This document shows, one piece after another, positions 1 through 8,809 of a stretch of 64,000 nt of DNA (positions are counted from its first letter, which is position 1; each line of letters begins with the position of its first letter). The DNA comes from Micrococcaceae bacterium Sec5.1. GTDB taxonomy: Bacteria; Actinomycetota; Actinomycetes; Actinomycetales; Micrococcaceae. A program made the translations under genes and the position numbers. Location of the stretch: contig CP143430.1 in assembly GCA_039636795.1 (NCBI GenBank), positions 2,790,001 through 2,854,000 of the forward strand, read 5' to 3'. The notes below the pieces were generated by a model. It saw nothing but the letters and a program-made list of their open reading frames with translations. It made no database searches and was not told the origin of the DNA.

Positions 1-614
1 TGCTCTCCGATATCCTGCCCACAGCCTTCGAAATCGGTGTCCGCGATGGTCGCGTGGCCCCCGGTGACGTCATTGCCGTTGTTGGCGCCGGGCCCATCGG
101 TCTGGCAGTGATGGCGACGGCGGGGCTTCACGGTGCCGCGACCATTATTGCCATTGACCCCAACGAGAGCCGCCTGGCCCGGGCGGCGGAATTTGGTGCG
201 ACGCACGCCGTGAATCCAATGAACCCCGAGTGGATCAGTGAGGTCCTTGCCCTCACTGATGGTGCCGGGGTTGATGTTGCCCTGGAAGCCGTCGGGCTCC
301 CGGAGACTTTTGAGATGGCATTGCGCTTGGTGCGGCCAGGGGGAAACGTTGCAAACATTGGCGTTCACGGGAAGCCCGTCGAACTTCCGCTCCAAGATCT
401 TTGGATCCGCAACATCAATATCAGCATGGGCTTGGTCAACACCAACACGACTCCGATGCTGCTTCGCCTCGTCGCCCAACAAAAGCTGCCTGCCGGGAAA
501 TTCGCAACCCATCATTTCGCGCTTGACCAGATTATGGATGCGTACGACACATTCTCAAGGGCGGTCGAAACGGAGGCTTTGAAGGTGGTCCTCAGCAGAA
601 CCCCGCATGATTAG
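1..614 (+). CDS. Zinc-type alcohol dehydrogenase, C-terminal part (5' end outside window)
   Basis: The frame is open from base 3, so the gene starts before the window; the GTG at 54 is an internal Val codon, not a start. What remains is the nucleotide-binding half of a medium-chain dehydrogenase/reductase: a Rossmann GxGxxG (VGAGPIGLAV), an acidic residue ending strand 2 (AIDPN, which favours NAD), and the usual GADVALEAVG-like and RPGG...GVHG segments. The zinc-ligand half is missing, so metal dependence and substrate cannot be judged. It would oxidise an alcohol or reduce an aldehyde. The stop codon lies inside the start of the next gene (8-bp overlap), so the two are probably co-translated. 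Confidence 0.9.
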   Translation, partial: LSDILPTAFEIGVRDGRVAPGDVIAVVGAGPIGLAVMATAGLHGAATIIAIDPNESRLARAAEFGATHAVNPMNPEWISEVLALTDGAGVDVALEAVGLPETFEMALRLVRPGGNVANIGVHGKPVELPLQDLWIRNINISMGLVNTNTTPMLLRLVAQQKLPAGKFATHHFALDQIMDAYDTFSRAVETEALKVVLSRTPHD

Positions 615-2511
615 CGCCATGGCGCCGCAAGTAGCGAAGCTTGCGCTGCGCTTTCCTTTAGTAGCGTCCACCGTGCTGGCAGGGGTCATCGTTGCGGGAT
701 TGGTCATCGCGGGACACGCCGCAGCGGCCCAGGGAACAGCCACCATTTATTCACTCTCGGTGGCCATATACCGTACGGTGGCTATGGTCAAGGGCCTCCT
801 TCGGGGACGGTGGGGCATCGACCTCTTGGCTGTGACGGCGATTGGTTCCACAGCAGCGGTTGGGGAATACGTGGCCTCATTGGTCATCGTCCTCATGTTG
901 ACCGGCGGCGAAGCGCTGGAAGACTTTGCACAGGGCCGGGCCACAAGAGAGCTCCGAGCGTTGTTGGAGCGTGCTCCCCGGAGCGCCCATCGCGAGGGAT
1001 CGGATGGCCAGGTGGTGGACGTTGGTGTCGATGTCATCCGTCCTGGCGACCTCCTCTTGGTGAAGCCGGCAGAAACGGTCCCCGTCGATGGCAGGATGTT
1101 GTCCGACGTCGGGACTCTTGACGAGTCCGCGATCACAGGGGAAAGCCTGCCGGCGGAGCGAGCAAAGGGTGACCTGCTGCTCAGTGGCTCCCTGAACGGA
1201 GCCGACGCCATACGGATGGTGGCCACTGCCTCAACGGAGGAGTCCCAGTACAGCCAGATCGTCGCCTTGGTACGGGAAGCTGCAGCGAGCCGCGCCCCCA
1301 TGGTGCGCCTGGCTGACAGGTACGCAGTGTCGTTCACGCTGGTTGCGTTTCTTCTTGCCGGTACGGCGTGGCTGCTCAGCCAGGATCCCGTACGCTTTGC
1401 CCAGGTGCTGGTGGTTGCAACACCCTGCCCTCTGTTGATAGCCGCACCTGTGGCCTTTCTTGCCGGTGCCAGCCGTGCCGCCAAAGCAGGAATCATTATT
1501 AAGAACGCCGGTACGCTGGAGAAGCTCAGCCGGGTGAAGACGGCTGTGTTCGATAAGACCGGGACACTCACTCAGGGCAGGCCCGTCCTGTCCGGGATAC
1601 GGCTTGCTGCCGGGGGAACCCTGTCCGAGGACAGGCTGCTGCAGCTGGCGGCATCGGCCGAGCAATATTCCTCCCATGTCTTCGCGGCTTCTGTCATTGA
1701 AGCGGCTCGCGAGCGTGGCTTACCTCTGTTGCCGGCGTCCGGTGCCAGCGAACACGCCACCAATGGTGTCAGCGCCGCTGTGGGGCCGCAGATGGTTCTC
1801 GTAGGAAAGCCTGCGTTCGTCAGCGCAAATACGAGCGGGTTCGAACGCACCAACCTGGAAGGTGGACAGCTCGCCGTGTACGTCGGTGTCGATGGCACAT
1901 ATGCCGGAAGCCTGATCATGAGCGATCCGCTGCGCACCAACGCCGTTGATACACTCGCCCTGCTCCGGAAGTTCGGTGTCGTGGAGACGATGCTGCTGAC
2001 GGGCGACACCGCCAGTACTGCCCGCCATATTGCCGCTGTTGCCGGGATCGGCAACGTCCTGGCGGAATGCCTGCCGGCCGACAAAGTCGCTGCCGTTGCG
2101 TCCCTGCCGATGAGGCAGGTCATGATGGTGGGCGACGGCGTCAATGACGCACCCGTCCTGGCTGCGGCCGACGTCGGAGTCGCCATGGGCGCCAAAGGCG
2201 CCACCGCAGCCAGCGAGTCGGCCGATGTGGTCATCATGGTCGATGACCTGTCCAGGGTCGCGTCGGCTGTGGACATCGGGGAGTACACGCTGCGGATTGC
2301 CCGGCAGAGTATCTGGACCGGCATTCTGTTGAGCCTGGGCCTGATGGTCATGGCATCGTTCGGGGTGATCCCGGCTGTTGCCGGAGCACTGCTGCAGGAA
2401 CTTGTAGACCTGGCGACGATTCTGAACGCGCTAAGGGCACTTGGACCGGTGCAGCATTTCAAGCCCGCACAACTGGAAACCGTCCAACGCGAACGGATTC
2501 CGCGTCAGTAA
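607..2511 (+). CDS. Heavy-metal P1B-type ATPase
   Basis: Integral-membrane metal-exporting ATPase of 634 aa. Visible motifs are TGES at 177-180 (actuator), TPC-P at 272-275 in the metal-site helix, DKTGT with the phosphorylated Asp near 316, and GDGVNDAP at 509-516. There is no N-terminal heavy-metal-associated (CxxC) domain. The metal-site motif is TPC rather than the common CPC of Cu/Ag pumps, and the usual HP locus reads SSHVFA, so the metal is not predictable. ATG 607 overlaps the dehydrogenase stop; ATG 619 is an alternative start. The gene ends in a 7-bp convergent overlap with the next gene. P-type ATPases are known members of actinobacterial hypoxia/dormancy regulons, which suits the neighbours, but that link is inference. 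Confidence 0.93.
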   Translation: MISAMAPQVAKLALRFPLVASTVLAGVIVAGLVIAGHAAAAQGTATIYSLSVAIYRTVAMVKGLLRGRWGIDLLAVTAIGSTAAVGEYVASLVIVLMLTGGEALEDFAQGRATRELRALLERAPRSAHREGSDGQVVDVGVDVIRPGDLLLVKPAETVPVDGRMLSDVGTLDESAITGESLPAERAKGDLLLSGSLNGADAIRMVATASTEESQYSQIVALVREAAASRAPMVRLADRYAVSFTLVAFLLAGTAWLLSQDPVRFAQVLVVATPCPLLIAAPVAFLAGASRAAKAGIIIKNAGTLEKLSRVKTAVFDKTGTLTQGRPVLSGIRLAAGGTLSEDRLLQLAASAEQYSSHVFAASVIEAARERGLPLLPASGASEHATNGVSAAVGPQMVLVGKPAFVSANTSGFERTNLEGGQLAVYVGVDGTYAGSLIMSDPLRTNAVDTLALLRKFGVVETMLLTGDTASTARHIAAVAGIGNVLAECLPADKVAAVASLPMRQVMMVGDGVNDAPVLAAADVGVAMGAKGATAASESADVVIMVDDLSRVASAVDIGEYTLRIARQSIWTGILLSLGLMVMASFGVIPAVAGALLQELVDLATILNALRALGPVQHFKPAQLETVQRERIPRQ

Positions 2512-2927
2512 CGTTCCGGCTCATCCCCAAGTTCAAAGTAACGGCCCTGGATGCTTGTCGGAGTAATTTCGACGTAGGTGTACTTGCGGGTGGCAATCCA
2601 TGGTTTGAGGGGCAGCTTGTCTGCCTCGTCGATTTCGGTTTGCGACTCAATAACCCTCGCCTTGCCCTTAAGAACTACGCTCCATGCCTGTGCATCTAAA
2701 ATCTCCTCCACTTCGAAGGCCACCTTCTCGTTCACCGTCAGTTCGGCCAGCTTCGTTCCCGGGTTGGTTCTTAGGAGCAGCCGATGGTTGTGGGCGATGA
2801 AGTTCAGGGGATAGATGTCGGGCTCACCCAAAACGCTGACCGCCAGGCGACCATGTTGGTTGCGTTCGAGGACTTTCCATGAATCGTCCTCAGACAGGAC
2901 GGTGCCGGGCCGCTCGTCATTTTCCAT
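2505..2927 (-). CDS. Pyridoxamine 5'-phosphate oxidase-like FMN-binding protein
   Basis: A 140-aa protein with the split-barrel flavin-binding fold. The order of elements (LERNQHGRLAVS, then IYPLNFIAHNHRLLLRTNPG, then KVAFEVEEI and WSVVLKGKARVI) is typical of the small pyridoxamine-oxidase-like family, which includes F420- or FMN-dependent reductases and haem or flavin binders. True PNPOx activity is unlikely for such a short member. The start ATG 2927 has a GGAGA ribosome site about 8 bases upstream. It is divergent from a second member of the same family at 3102, and the intergenic region between them carries a DosR-like repeat. It converges on the P-type ATPase. Confidence 0.85.
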   Translation of the reverse strand: MENDERPGTVLSEDDSWKVLERNQHGRLAVSVLGEPDIYPLNFIAHNHRLLLRTNPGTKLAELTVNEKVAFEVEEILDAQAWSVVLKGKARVIESQTEIDEADKLPLKPWIATRKYTYVEITPTSIQGRYFELGDEPERY

Positions 2928-3020
2928 GATCGTTGTCTCCTGTGGTGCGGACGGGACAGGCGCCGAGGGTTCCTGCCATCTGATGTCGTGATCCTATGGC
3001 TGCGGTCGTGCCCGCCAACA

Positions 3021-3035
3021 GAGTCCAAGGTCCCG
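3021..3035 (-). promoter_or_regulatory. Possible DosR-like operator (weak)
   Basis: Read on the minus strand this is CGGGACCTTGGACTC, which keeps GGGAC and a G.C.C right half of the mycobacterial DosR consensus (SGGGACTWWAGTCCCS). It lies between the divergent split-barrel genes. About two thirds of the positions match, so chance is not excluded. Confidence 0.3.
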
Positions 3036-3101
3036 CAGCAACCTGTCCACCGTGACCTTCGGCTCTACGCTGGCCCCCAAGGACGCGTTAGGCTCGGCGC
3101 C

Positions 3102-3632
3102 ATGGAGAACACATCAATGGACCAGGACACCAAAGAGCTCAGCGTTCACGACTGCTGGAAGTATCTTCAGTCCACATCCACCTGCAGGATTGCACTCATC
3201 AACGGAAACGTTCCGGAGATCTTTCCGGTGAACTACATTCCCAATTTCGGGACGATCCTGTTCAGGACAGGGCAAGGGACCAAACACAAAGCCCTTCGTG
3301 AAGGGACACCGCTTGCCCTGGAGGCTGATGGATTTAATCGTTATGGAACCATCGCGTGGAGTGTCATCATCAAGGGTCATCCAGAGTTCGTAACCCACCC
3401 CGAGGAAATTCAGGAAGCCGTAAATGCAGGGTTGTCGCCATGGCAGCCAGGTGCAAAGGACATTCTGGTCAGGGTCACTCCCACGGAAATCAGTGGTCGG
3501 CGCTTTGTGATCACGCCGCCGTCGAAATGGTGGCCGCCCCTGGACCCGTCGGCTGCTGCGCAGGACTCGGTCACCCCGGAGGATGTGCCGGACGGGGACT
3601 CCTCGAAACGGAACGACGACGAAATCCGCTAA
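3102..3632 (+). CDS. Pyridoxamine 5'-phosphate oxidase-like FMN-binding protein (second copy)
   Basis: A 176-aa split-barrel protein from ATG 3102. The frame is open further upstream to 2988 but that part has no family resemblance, so the internal ATG is preferred; ATG 3117 is another option. It shares the layout of the 2505-2927 product: CWKYLQSTSTCRIALI, then EIFPVNYIPNFGTILFRTGQGTK, then IAWSVIIKGHPEFV and a RVTPTEISGRRF end. It has an additional proline-rich, charged tail of about 35 residues. It ends in a 4-bp convergent overlap with the stress-protein gene. Probably binds FMN; substrate unknown. The pairing of two such genes around one control region suggests coordinated expression. Confidence 0.82.
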   Translation: MENTSMDQDTKELSVHDCWKYLQSTSTCRIALINGNVPEIFPVNYIPNFGTILFRTGQGTKHKALREGTPLALEADGFNRYGTIAWSVIIKGHPEFVTHPEEIQEAVNAGLSPWQPGAKDILVRVTPTEISGRRFVITPPSKWWPPLDPSAAAQDSVTPEDVPDGDSSKRNDDEIR

Positions 3633-4468
3633 TTGCCTTGCCCCAGGTTCGGGTCGGGCCGGGTCAGGATTGTGGGGCACTGGACGTTCAGGAGAACATG
3701 CTGTGCCACAGATCCCAGCAGCACGCGCAGTCCGCCGCGACCCCTGCATCCCATCACCAGGATCTGGGCTTCCTTTGCAGCAGCGACGAGTGCATCCCCT
3801 GGACGGTGGTCCAAGTCCAACTTCTCCCGGACGTTCAGGGCCGGGTAACGTTCTTTGACCCACCGGACAGAGTCGCCCATAACGTCCCCATCCTTGCCAG
3901 ATCCATCCCTGGGAAACGGGGCCCCTGGACCTGATGCATGAACAATCACCAGCGCCTCCCTTAGGCGTGAGGCTTCAGTAGCTGCCATGTCCAAGGCGCA
4001 CAGCGAATCTGGGGAGCCGTCTACTCCGACCACCACTCCAGAACGTTTCCCTGCAGTAATGTCCGGGACCACAGCGACAGGCGCTTTGCTGGTGACTGCG
4101 ATCTGGAAACTGACCGAGCCGTACCCCTGCCCTTCGGTACCTGGGCCGCGATCCGTTCCAACCACCACCATCTCCGCTTCCGAGGACAGGGAGGCAATCG
4201 TTTCCGCGGGTTCGCCGGAGAATTGTGTGGATTTGATCTCCATCGAGGGAAAGACCCCGGCAAGTCGCGCTGCTTCGCTCTTGAGGAGGTCGTTGGCACG
4301 CTCCATCGCCAAGGTACGGTCACCCGGGAGTGGGAATGCCCAATCCGGGGGAACGACGTGGATGAGATTGAGTACCAGACCGAGGGAATCTGCACGGGCG
4401 AGAGCCCAGTCTGCGACACGGCTGCCCGCCCTGGAACCATCAAGGGCCGCCAGAATCTGCTTTTTCAC
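3629..4468 (-). CDS. Universal stress protein, tandem UspA domains
   Basis: A 279-aa cytosolic protein with two UspA domains (about 1-140 and 145-270). Each begins with a strand ending in Asp (ILAALDGS, VVVGVDGS). The second has a clear nucleotide-binding G-2x-G-9x-GS signature (MGCRGRGGLRVLLGS); the first is looser (VGTDRGPG...GYGS). Tandem-domain Usps of this kind bind ATP and are induced by low oxygen or growth arrest in actinobacteria. The start is GTG 4468 with an AAGGGA ribosome site. It is divergent from ackA, with a DosR-like repeat in the shared 167-bp promoter region. Confidence 0.93.
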   Translation of the reverse strand: MKKQILAALDGSRAGSRVADWALARADSLGLVLNLIHVVPPDWAFPLPGDRTLAMERANDLLKSEAARLAGVFPSMEIKSTQFSGEPAETIASLSSEAEMVVVGTDRGPGTEGQGYGSVSFQIAVTSKAPVAVVPDITAGKRSGVVVGVDGSPDSLCALDMAATEASRLREALVIVHASGPGAPFPRDGSGKDGDVMGDSVRWVKERYPALNVREKLDLDHRPGDALVAAAKEAQILVMGCRGRGGLRVLLGSVAQHVLLNVQCPTILTRPDPNLGQGN

Positions 4469-4537
4469 GTACAGACGTCCCTTCGGTTCATTCCGATAGT
4501 GATCGTCTCCACTATCGGCGTGGCGGACCGTCGTGGC

Positions 4538-4554
4538 AAGGGTCCGAAGCCCCT
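4538..4554. promoter_or_regulatory. Possible DosR-like operator between usp and ackA
   Basis: On the minus strand the site reads AGGGGCTTCGGACCCTT: a GGG-C half and a GACCC half around a TTCG centre, matching about 10 of 14 core positions of the DosR consensus. It sits midway between the divergent universal-stress-protein and acetate-kinase genes, where such a site would serve both. Confidence 0.4.
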
Positions 4555-4635
4555 CCCGCTGATCGGCAGAGTGCGTTAGGGTCCTCAGCAGAGAGTGCTT
4601 GACCTTTCACCGAAGACCGACGGGAAGGACATGAG

Positions 4636-5784
4636 GTGCACGTTCTTGTGCTGAACCCCGGCTCGTCGTCACTGAAGTACCACCTGAGAGACACCACGGT
4701 CCCGACCGGAAACAACAGCATCCTGGCTTCCGGACAAGTCAACTGGCCGCCGGATCACCGTTTCGATGTCGCCCGCCTCCACGGCGTTTTTGACGAAATC
4801 GTTACGGCTGTGGCCAACAGCCTGGATTCAGGTACTCCGGATTCAGTCGGGCATCGTGTGGTCCACGGCGGCGACCGCTTCAGCACCCCTGCACTTGTCA
4901 CGCCAGACGTTGTAGGGGTTATTGAAGGGCTCAGCCCGCTGGCGCCGCTTCACAATCCTGCCAGCGCCGCGTGCATGAACACTGCGCAAGAGCGTTGGCC
5001 GGGCGTTCCACAGGTGGCCGTCTTCGACACCGCTTTCCACCGGTCCATACCGGAGTTCGCCGCCCGCTATGCCGTTCCGGAAGACAGCTATGTGGAACAC
5101 CCCATCAGGCGCTTCGGATTTCATGGTATATCCGTGGGGATGGCCTGCCGTGACACTGCGTCCTACCTCGGGGTGAACGGTTCCTCGTTGAATGCGATTG
5201 TGGCGCATATCGGAAACGGGGCCTCAGTCACTGCCGTGAGGGGAGGTCAGAGCGTTGACACCTCCATGGGAATGACACCGCTGGAGGGACTCGTCATGGG
5301 AACCCGCTCCGGTGATCTGGACCCTTCCATCATCCTGTTGATGCAACGTGCGGGAGCGTCGGCCGACGACGTCGATGAGGTGCTCAACCACAGATCAGGC
5401 CTCCGGGCATTGGCCGGGACCGCGGACATGCGTGAGGTCTGCGCGGCTGCAACGAGGGGAGAACCCAAGGCCATTCTCGCCCTCGAAACGGCTGCCTATC
5501 GTTTGGCCAAGTACGTAGCGGCGTACTCCATGGTGGTTCAAAAGCCCGACGCGTTGGTGTTCACAGGTGGGGTGGGCGAGAACTCCGATGTGTTCAGGTC
5601 GCGGGTCCTCTCATGGCTGGCCCCCTTGGGACTGCGCATCGCGGAGGACAGGAATTCGGCCCCAGTGGAAGGCATCCGTGGAGTCAGCTCCGATGACTCG
5701 TCATTTCCTGTGCTGGTGGTGCCCAGCGACGAGGAACGGGCGATAGCTGAAGCAACTGCATCACTCCTCGGTGGACATAGTTAG
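4636..5784 (+). CDS. ackA: Acetate kinase
   Basis: A 382-aa acetate kinase (acetyl phosphate + ADP to acetate + ATP). The N-terminal VLVLNPGSSSLK signature, the GHRVVHGG motif, the NAIVAHIGNGASVTAV phosphate-binding segment, MGMTPLEGLVMGTRSGDLDP and the late FTGGVGENS motif are all present. The start is GTG 4636, six bases after GGAAGGA; no in-frame ATG fits. It is slightly shorter than the usual ~400 aa but complete. It lies 13 bp upstream of phosphoketolase, whose acetyl phosphate it would convert to ATP, so the pair forms a substrate-level energy module. Confidence 0.97.
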   Translation: MHVLVLNPGSSSLKYHLRDTTVPTGNNSILASGQVNWPPDHRFDVARLHGVFDEIVTAVANSLDSGTPDSVGHRVVHGGDRFSTPALVTPDVVGVIEGLSPLAPLHNPASAACMNTAQERWPGVPQVAVFDTAFHRSIPEFAARYAVPEDSYVEHPIRRFGFHGISVGMACRDTASYLGVNGSSLNAIVAHIGNGASVTAVRGGQSVDTSMGMTPLEGLVMGTRSGDLDPSIILLMQRAGASADDVDEVLNHRSGLRALAGTADMREVCAAATRGEPKAILALETAAYRLAKYVAAYSMVVQKPDALVFTGGVGENSDVFRSRVLSWLAPLGLRIAEDRNSAPVEGIRGVSSDDSSFPVLVVPSDEERAIAEATASLLGGHS

Positions 5785-5797
5785 GAAGGAACGCGGC

Positions 5798-8227
5798 ATG
5801 ACGCAACGCACTCAAGACAGCCACCCAGGTTCGGGGTCGGAAAGCGAAGACTTCGAACTGCTCAACAAGTACTGGGCAGCGGCGAACTACCTGACTGTTG
5901 CACAGATCTATCTCCAGGAAAATCCGCTGCTCCGCGAGCCATTGGAAGCCCAGCACATCAAGCCCAGACTTCTGGGCCATTGGGGGACCAGTCCCGGGTT
6001 GTCTCTCATTTACGCCCACCTGAATCGCCTCATCCGTCGCACGAGTGCGGAAGTCCTCTTGGTGACGGGCCCCGGTCACGGAGGCCCCGCCGTCGTCGCC
6101 AACACATATCTCGAAGGCAGCTATTCCGAGGTCTATCCCGCTGTTGGCAGGGATCTTGCAGGGCTGAGACGACTTGTCAGGCAGTTTTCGACGCCGGGCG
6201 GGATCGCGAGCCATGTCGGACCGGCCACGCCAGGTTCCATTCACGAAGGCGGTGAATTGGGGTATTCGCTGATGCATGCCACAGGTGCGGCAATGGACAA
6301 CCCCGGCCTGATCGTTGCGTGTGTGGTGGGGGACGGGGAGGCAGAAACCGGGCCATTGGAGGGTTCCTGGAAGGCGCCGTCGTTTCTTAACCCGCTGAGC
6401 GACGGCGCTGTGCTTCCGATTCTCCACCTCAACGGCTACAAGATCTCGGGGCCTACTGTCTTGGGACGGCGCTCGAACCTGGAGGTGGCGTCGTTGCTCG
6501 AAGCGCATGGCTGGGAGCCTGTGATCGTCGACGGGGATGATCCTGACCTTGTCCATCCAGCATTGGCATCAGCCATGGACTCGGCCTATGCAGCCATCCG
6601 GGCGATACAGTCACATGCCCGCCAGGAAGGCGTTACGGGGCCGGCCCGATGGCCAGCCATTATCCTGCGGACACCCAAAGGCTGGACGGGGCCGGCCACC
6701 GTTGATGGGGTCCCCGTCGAAGGTACTTTCCGTTCACATCAGGTCCCTCTTGCCGGAGTGCGGGAAAAGCCGGAGCACCTGGCGCAACTGGAAACCTGGA
6801 TGCGCTCCTACCGGCCGGAGGAACTGTTCGACGCCGATGGCCGGCTTGTCGCCGAACTGTCGGCGCTGGCTCCCGACGGCGATCTGCGCATGGGCGCGCT
6901 GCCGGCCAGCCGCGGCGTGGGTGGCACGGATCTCGTGGTTCCGCCCATCCAAAAGTACGCTGTGGAGACCCTGCCCCGAGGCCAAAAAATGTACCAAAGC
7001 ACAAAGCCGCTGGGGGAGATGCTCCGGGACATCTATATTGACACTGCCGAGGATCCCAGATTCCGGCTTTTCTGCCCCGACGAAACCAACAGCAACAGGC
7101 TCGGTGCCGTCTTTGAAGCCACAGACCGTTGCCTTCTGGAGCCGGATGCCAGTGTGGCTGCCCCACGTGGCGGCGACCATGTTTCCGCTAATGGACGCGT
7201 CATGGAAGTCCTCTCCGAACATCTCTGCCAAGGTTGGCTGGAAGGATATGTCCTTACTGGCAGGTACGGCTTGTTCGCGAGCTACGAGGCGTTTGCAATG
7301 GTGAGTGCGTCCATGACAGTCCAGCACGCCAAATGGCTCCAACATTCGCGGGACCTGGAGTGGCGACGGCCTGTGCCGAGCCTGAATATCCTCCTGACCT
7401 CTACCTGCTGGCGGAACGACCACAACGGTTTCAGCCATCAGGGTCCGGGACTCATCGACACGGTTTTGTCACTGTCCGGCACTGTCATACGGGTCTACCT
7501 TCCACCGGATGCCAACACCCTGCTGGTCACAGCGGAACACATGCTCAAAAGCAAGAACTATGTGAACCTTGCTGTCATCGACAAGCAGGACCACCCGCAG
7601 TATTTGACCCTCGACGAGGCCAGGAAGCACGCCGCCGTCGGTGCATCCGTATGGGACTGGGCGGGGAACGAAGTGTCCCTGGGGTCTTCGAAGGACGTTG
7701 CGAAACCCGACATCATCCTGGCCTGTGCGGGGGATGTTCCGACCCAGGAGACCCTGGCAGCGGCATGGCTGCTCCGGCGCCATGTTCCCGATCTGACTGT
7801 CAGGGTGGTCAACGTCATGGACGCCATGGTCCTACCGCCTCCGGACACGCATCCGCATGGGCTTTCCAGTGAGAAATTTGAAGAGATCTTTACTGGTGAC
7901 GTGGATGTGGTGATGGCATGGCACGGGTATGCACGGGCCCTCCATCAGCTCCTGCATGGTCGCCCGCTGCCTGAGAGGTTCCACGTCCGCGGATACAACG
8001 AGCAAGGTACTACGACCACACCGTTTGACATGGTGGTCCTGAACAAAGTCAGCCGCTATCACGTCGTCATGGAATCACTTCGCCGTTCCCGCGGACATTT
8101 CGCGGGTGCAGAAGAACTCCTGGAACACTGCCGCAACCAGCTCGACGCCCACGCTGCACATATACGCGAACACTTCGAGGACCTCCCTGAAATCCGCGAC
8201 TGGGTATGGACGGAGCCGGATTCCTAA
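5798..8227 (+). CDS. xfp: Xylulose-5-phosphate/fructose-6-phosphate phosphoketolase
   Basis: An 809-aa TPP enzyme that splits xylulose 5-phosphate (and often fructose 6-phosphate) with phosphate, giving acetyl phosphate plus a shorter sugar phosphate. Family hallmarks are ANYLTVAQIYLQ, RLLGHWGTSPGLSLIYAHLNR, GPGHGGPA, a GDGEAETGPLEGSWK TPP segment and, late, HNGFSHQGPGL. The start ATG 5798 follows AGGAAGGA by 7 bases; the frame also contains a GTG at 5771 inside ackA, which lacks a good ribosome site. It forms an operon with ackA. In this context it probably supplies ATP when respiration is limited. Confidence 0.97.
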   Translation: MTQRTQDSHPGSGSESEDFELLNKYWAAANYLTVAQIYLQENPLLREPLEAQHIKPRLLGHWGTSPGLSLIYAHLNRLIRRTSAEVLLVTGPGHGGPAVVANTYLEGSYSEVYPAVGRDLAGLRRLVRQFSTPGGIASHVGPATPGSIHEGGELGYSLMHATGAAMDNPGLIVACVVGDGEAETGPLEGSWKAPSFLNPLSDGAVLPILHLNGYKISGPTVLGRRSNLEVASLLEAHGWEPVIVDGDDPDLVHPALASAMDSAYAAIRAIQSHARQEGVTGPARWPAIILRTPKGWTGPATVDGVPVEGTFRSHQVPLAGVREKPEHLAQLETWMRSYRPEELFDADGRLVAELSALAPDGDLRMGALPASRGVGGTDLVVPPIQKYAVETLPRGQKMYQSTKPLGEMLRDIYIDTAEDPRFRLFCPDETNSNRLGAVFEATDRCLLEPDASVAAPRGGDHVSANGRVMEVLSEHLCQGWLEGYVLTGRYGLFASYEAFAMVSASMTVQHAKWLQHSRDLEWRRPVPSLNILLTSTCWRNDHNGFSHQGPGLIDTVLSLSGTVIRVYLPPDANTLLVTAEHMLKSKNYVNLAVIDKQDHPQYLTLDEARKHAAVGASVWDWAGNEVSLGSSKDVAKPDIILACAGDVPTQETLAAAWLLRRHVPDLTVRVVNVMDAMVLPPPDTHPHGLSSEKFEEIFTGDVDVVMAWHGYARALHQLLHGRPLPERFHVRGYNEQGTTTTPFDMVVLNKVSRYHVVMESLRRSRGHFAGAEELLEHCRNQLDAHAAHIREHFEDLPEIRDWVWTEPDS

Positions 8228-8289
8228 AGGATCTCGATCTCCTCGTGCCGAATGTCCGAATGCAGGGCAGCAGACCCTACGCTGGGTTC

Positions 8290-8748
8290 ATGAGTGAGAG
8301 ACCGGCTACCTGGCATAGGCAGCATAAAGCAGGTTTGAGCCGGGGCGAGCGCGCAGCGGATATCCTTCGGAATGGCATGGGTAGTTGGATCTTCGTATCG
8401 CTGTTCCTTGCATTTATGGCTGCTTGGGCTGCTATCAACTCGTTTGTTTTTACGTCACATGCGTGGGATCCATATCCATTCATCCTTCTGAACCTCTTCC
8501 TGTCCATGCTGGCTGGGCTTCAGGGCGCAATATTGCTGATAGCTGCAAAGCGGCAAGACGCCATCGCAGCAGCTATGGCCTTGCATGACTATGAAACGGA
8601 CGTGCAGGCAAAAACCGAGATCGATCGGCTGATGGCAATCAACAGCCAACAACTGGAACTTCTTGAGGAACTGAGGGCCCTGTTGTTGCGGCCCAGAACG
8701 TCGGGAGGCGACGGCGACTGGGAGCCGGGGCAAGCCGCGGAAGAGTAA
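8290..8748 (+). CDS. DUF1003 membrane protein
   Basis: A 152-aa protein with two hydrophobic helices (about 33-52 and 62-85) joined by a loop containing the DUF1003 hallmark DPYPFILLNLFLSMLAGLQG. A helical charged tail (AMALHDYETDVQAKTEIDRL) follows. The molecular function of the family is unknown; many members are predicted inner-membrane proteins next to stress or transport genes. The start is uncertain: ATG 8290 begins the conserved part, but ATG 8260 and GTG 8245 are in frame and the frame extends back into xfp (8206). It could be translationally coupled to phosphoketolase. Confidence 0.85.
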   Translation: MSERPATWHRQHKAGLSRGERAADILRNGMGSWIFVSLFLAFMAAWAAINSFVFTSHAWDPYPFILLNLFLSMLAGLQGAILLIAAKRQDAIAAAMALHDYETDVQAKTEIDRLMAINSQQLELLEELRALLLRPRTSGGDGDWEPGQAAEE

Positions 8749-8759
8749 TCTCAATGGCC

Positions 8760-8774
8760 CCAGCAAGTTGCTGG
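8760..8774. promoter_or_regulatory. Inverted repeat upstream of marR gene
   Basis: CCAGCAA-G-TTGCTGG is a perfect 7-bp inverted repeat with a single central base, 36 bp before the MarR-family start codon. A TTGCTG that could act as -35 lies inside it. No T-run follows, so it is not a good terminator for the upstream gene. It is a candidate autoregulatory operator. Confidence 0.45.
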
Positions 8775-8809
8775 TATGTCTAGCCGTACCCCACGTTTAG
8801 TGTTGGAGG

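Noticed and set aside
54..614. Start of the first gene at GTG 54
   Set aside because: The frame is open upstream to the window edge and the upstream residues fit the alcohol dehydrogenase family, so the gene is 5'-truncated by the window.
747..1571. 274-aa minus-strand open frame opposite the P-type ATPase
   Set aside because: Shadow of the ATPase reading frame, Ser/Arg/Thr-rich, no domain.
5684..6556. 290-aa open frame on the minus strand opposite phosphoketolase
   Set aside because: Antisense shadow with biased Arg/Pro/Ala-type composition and no family resemblance.
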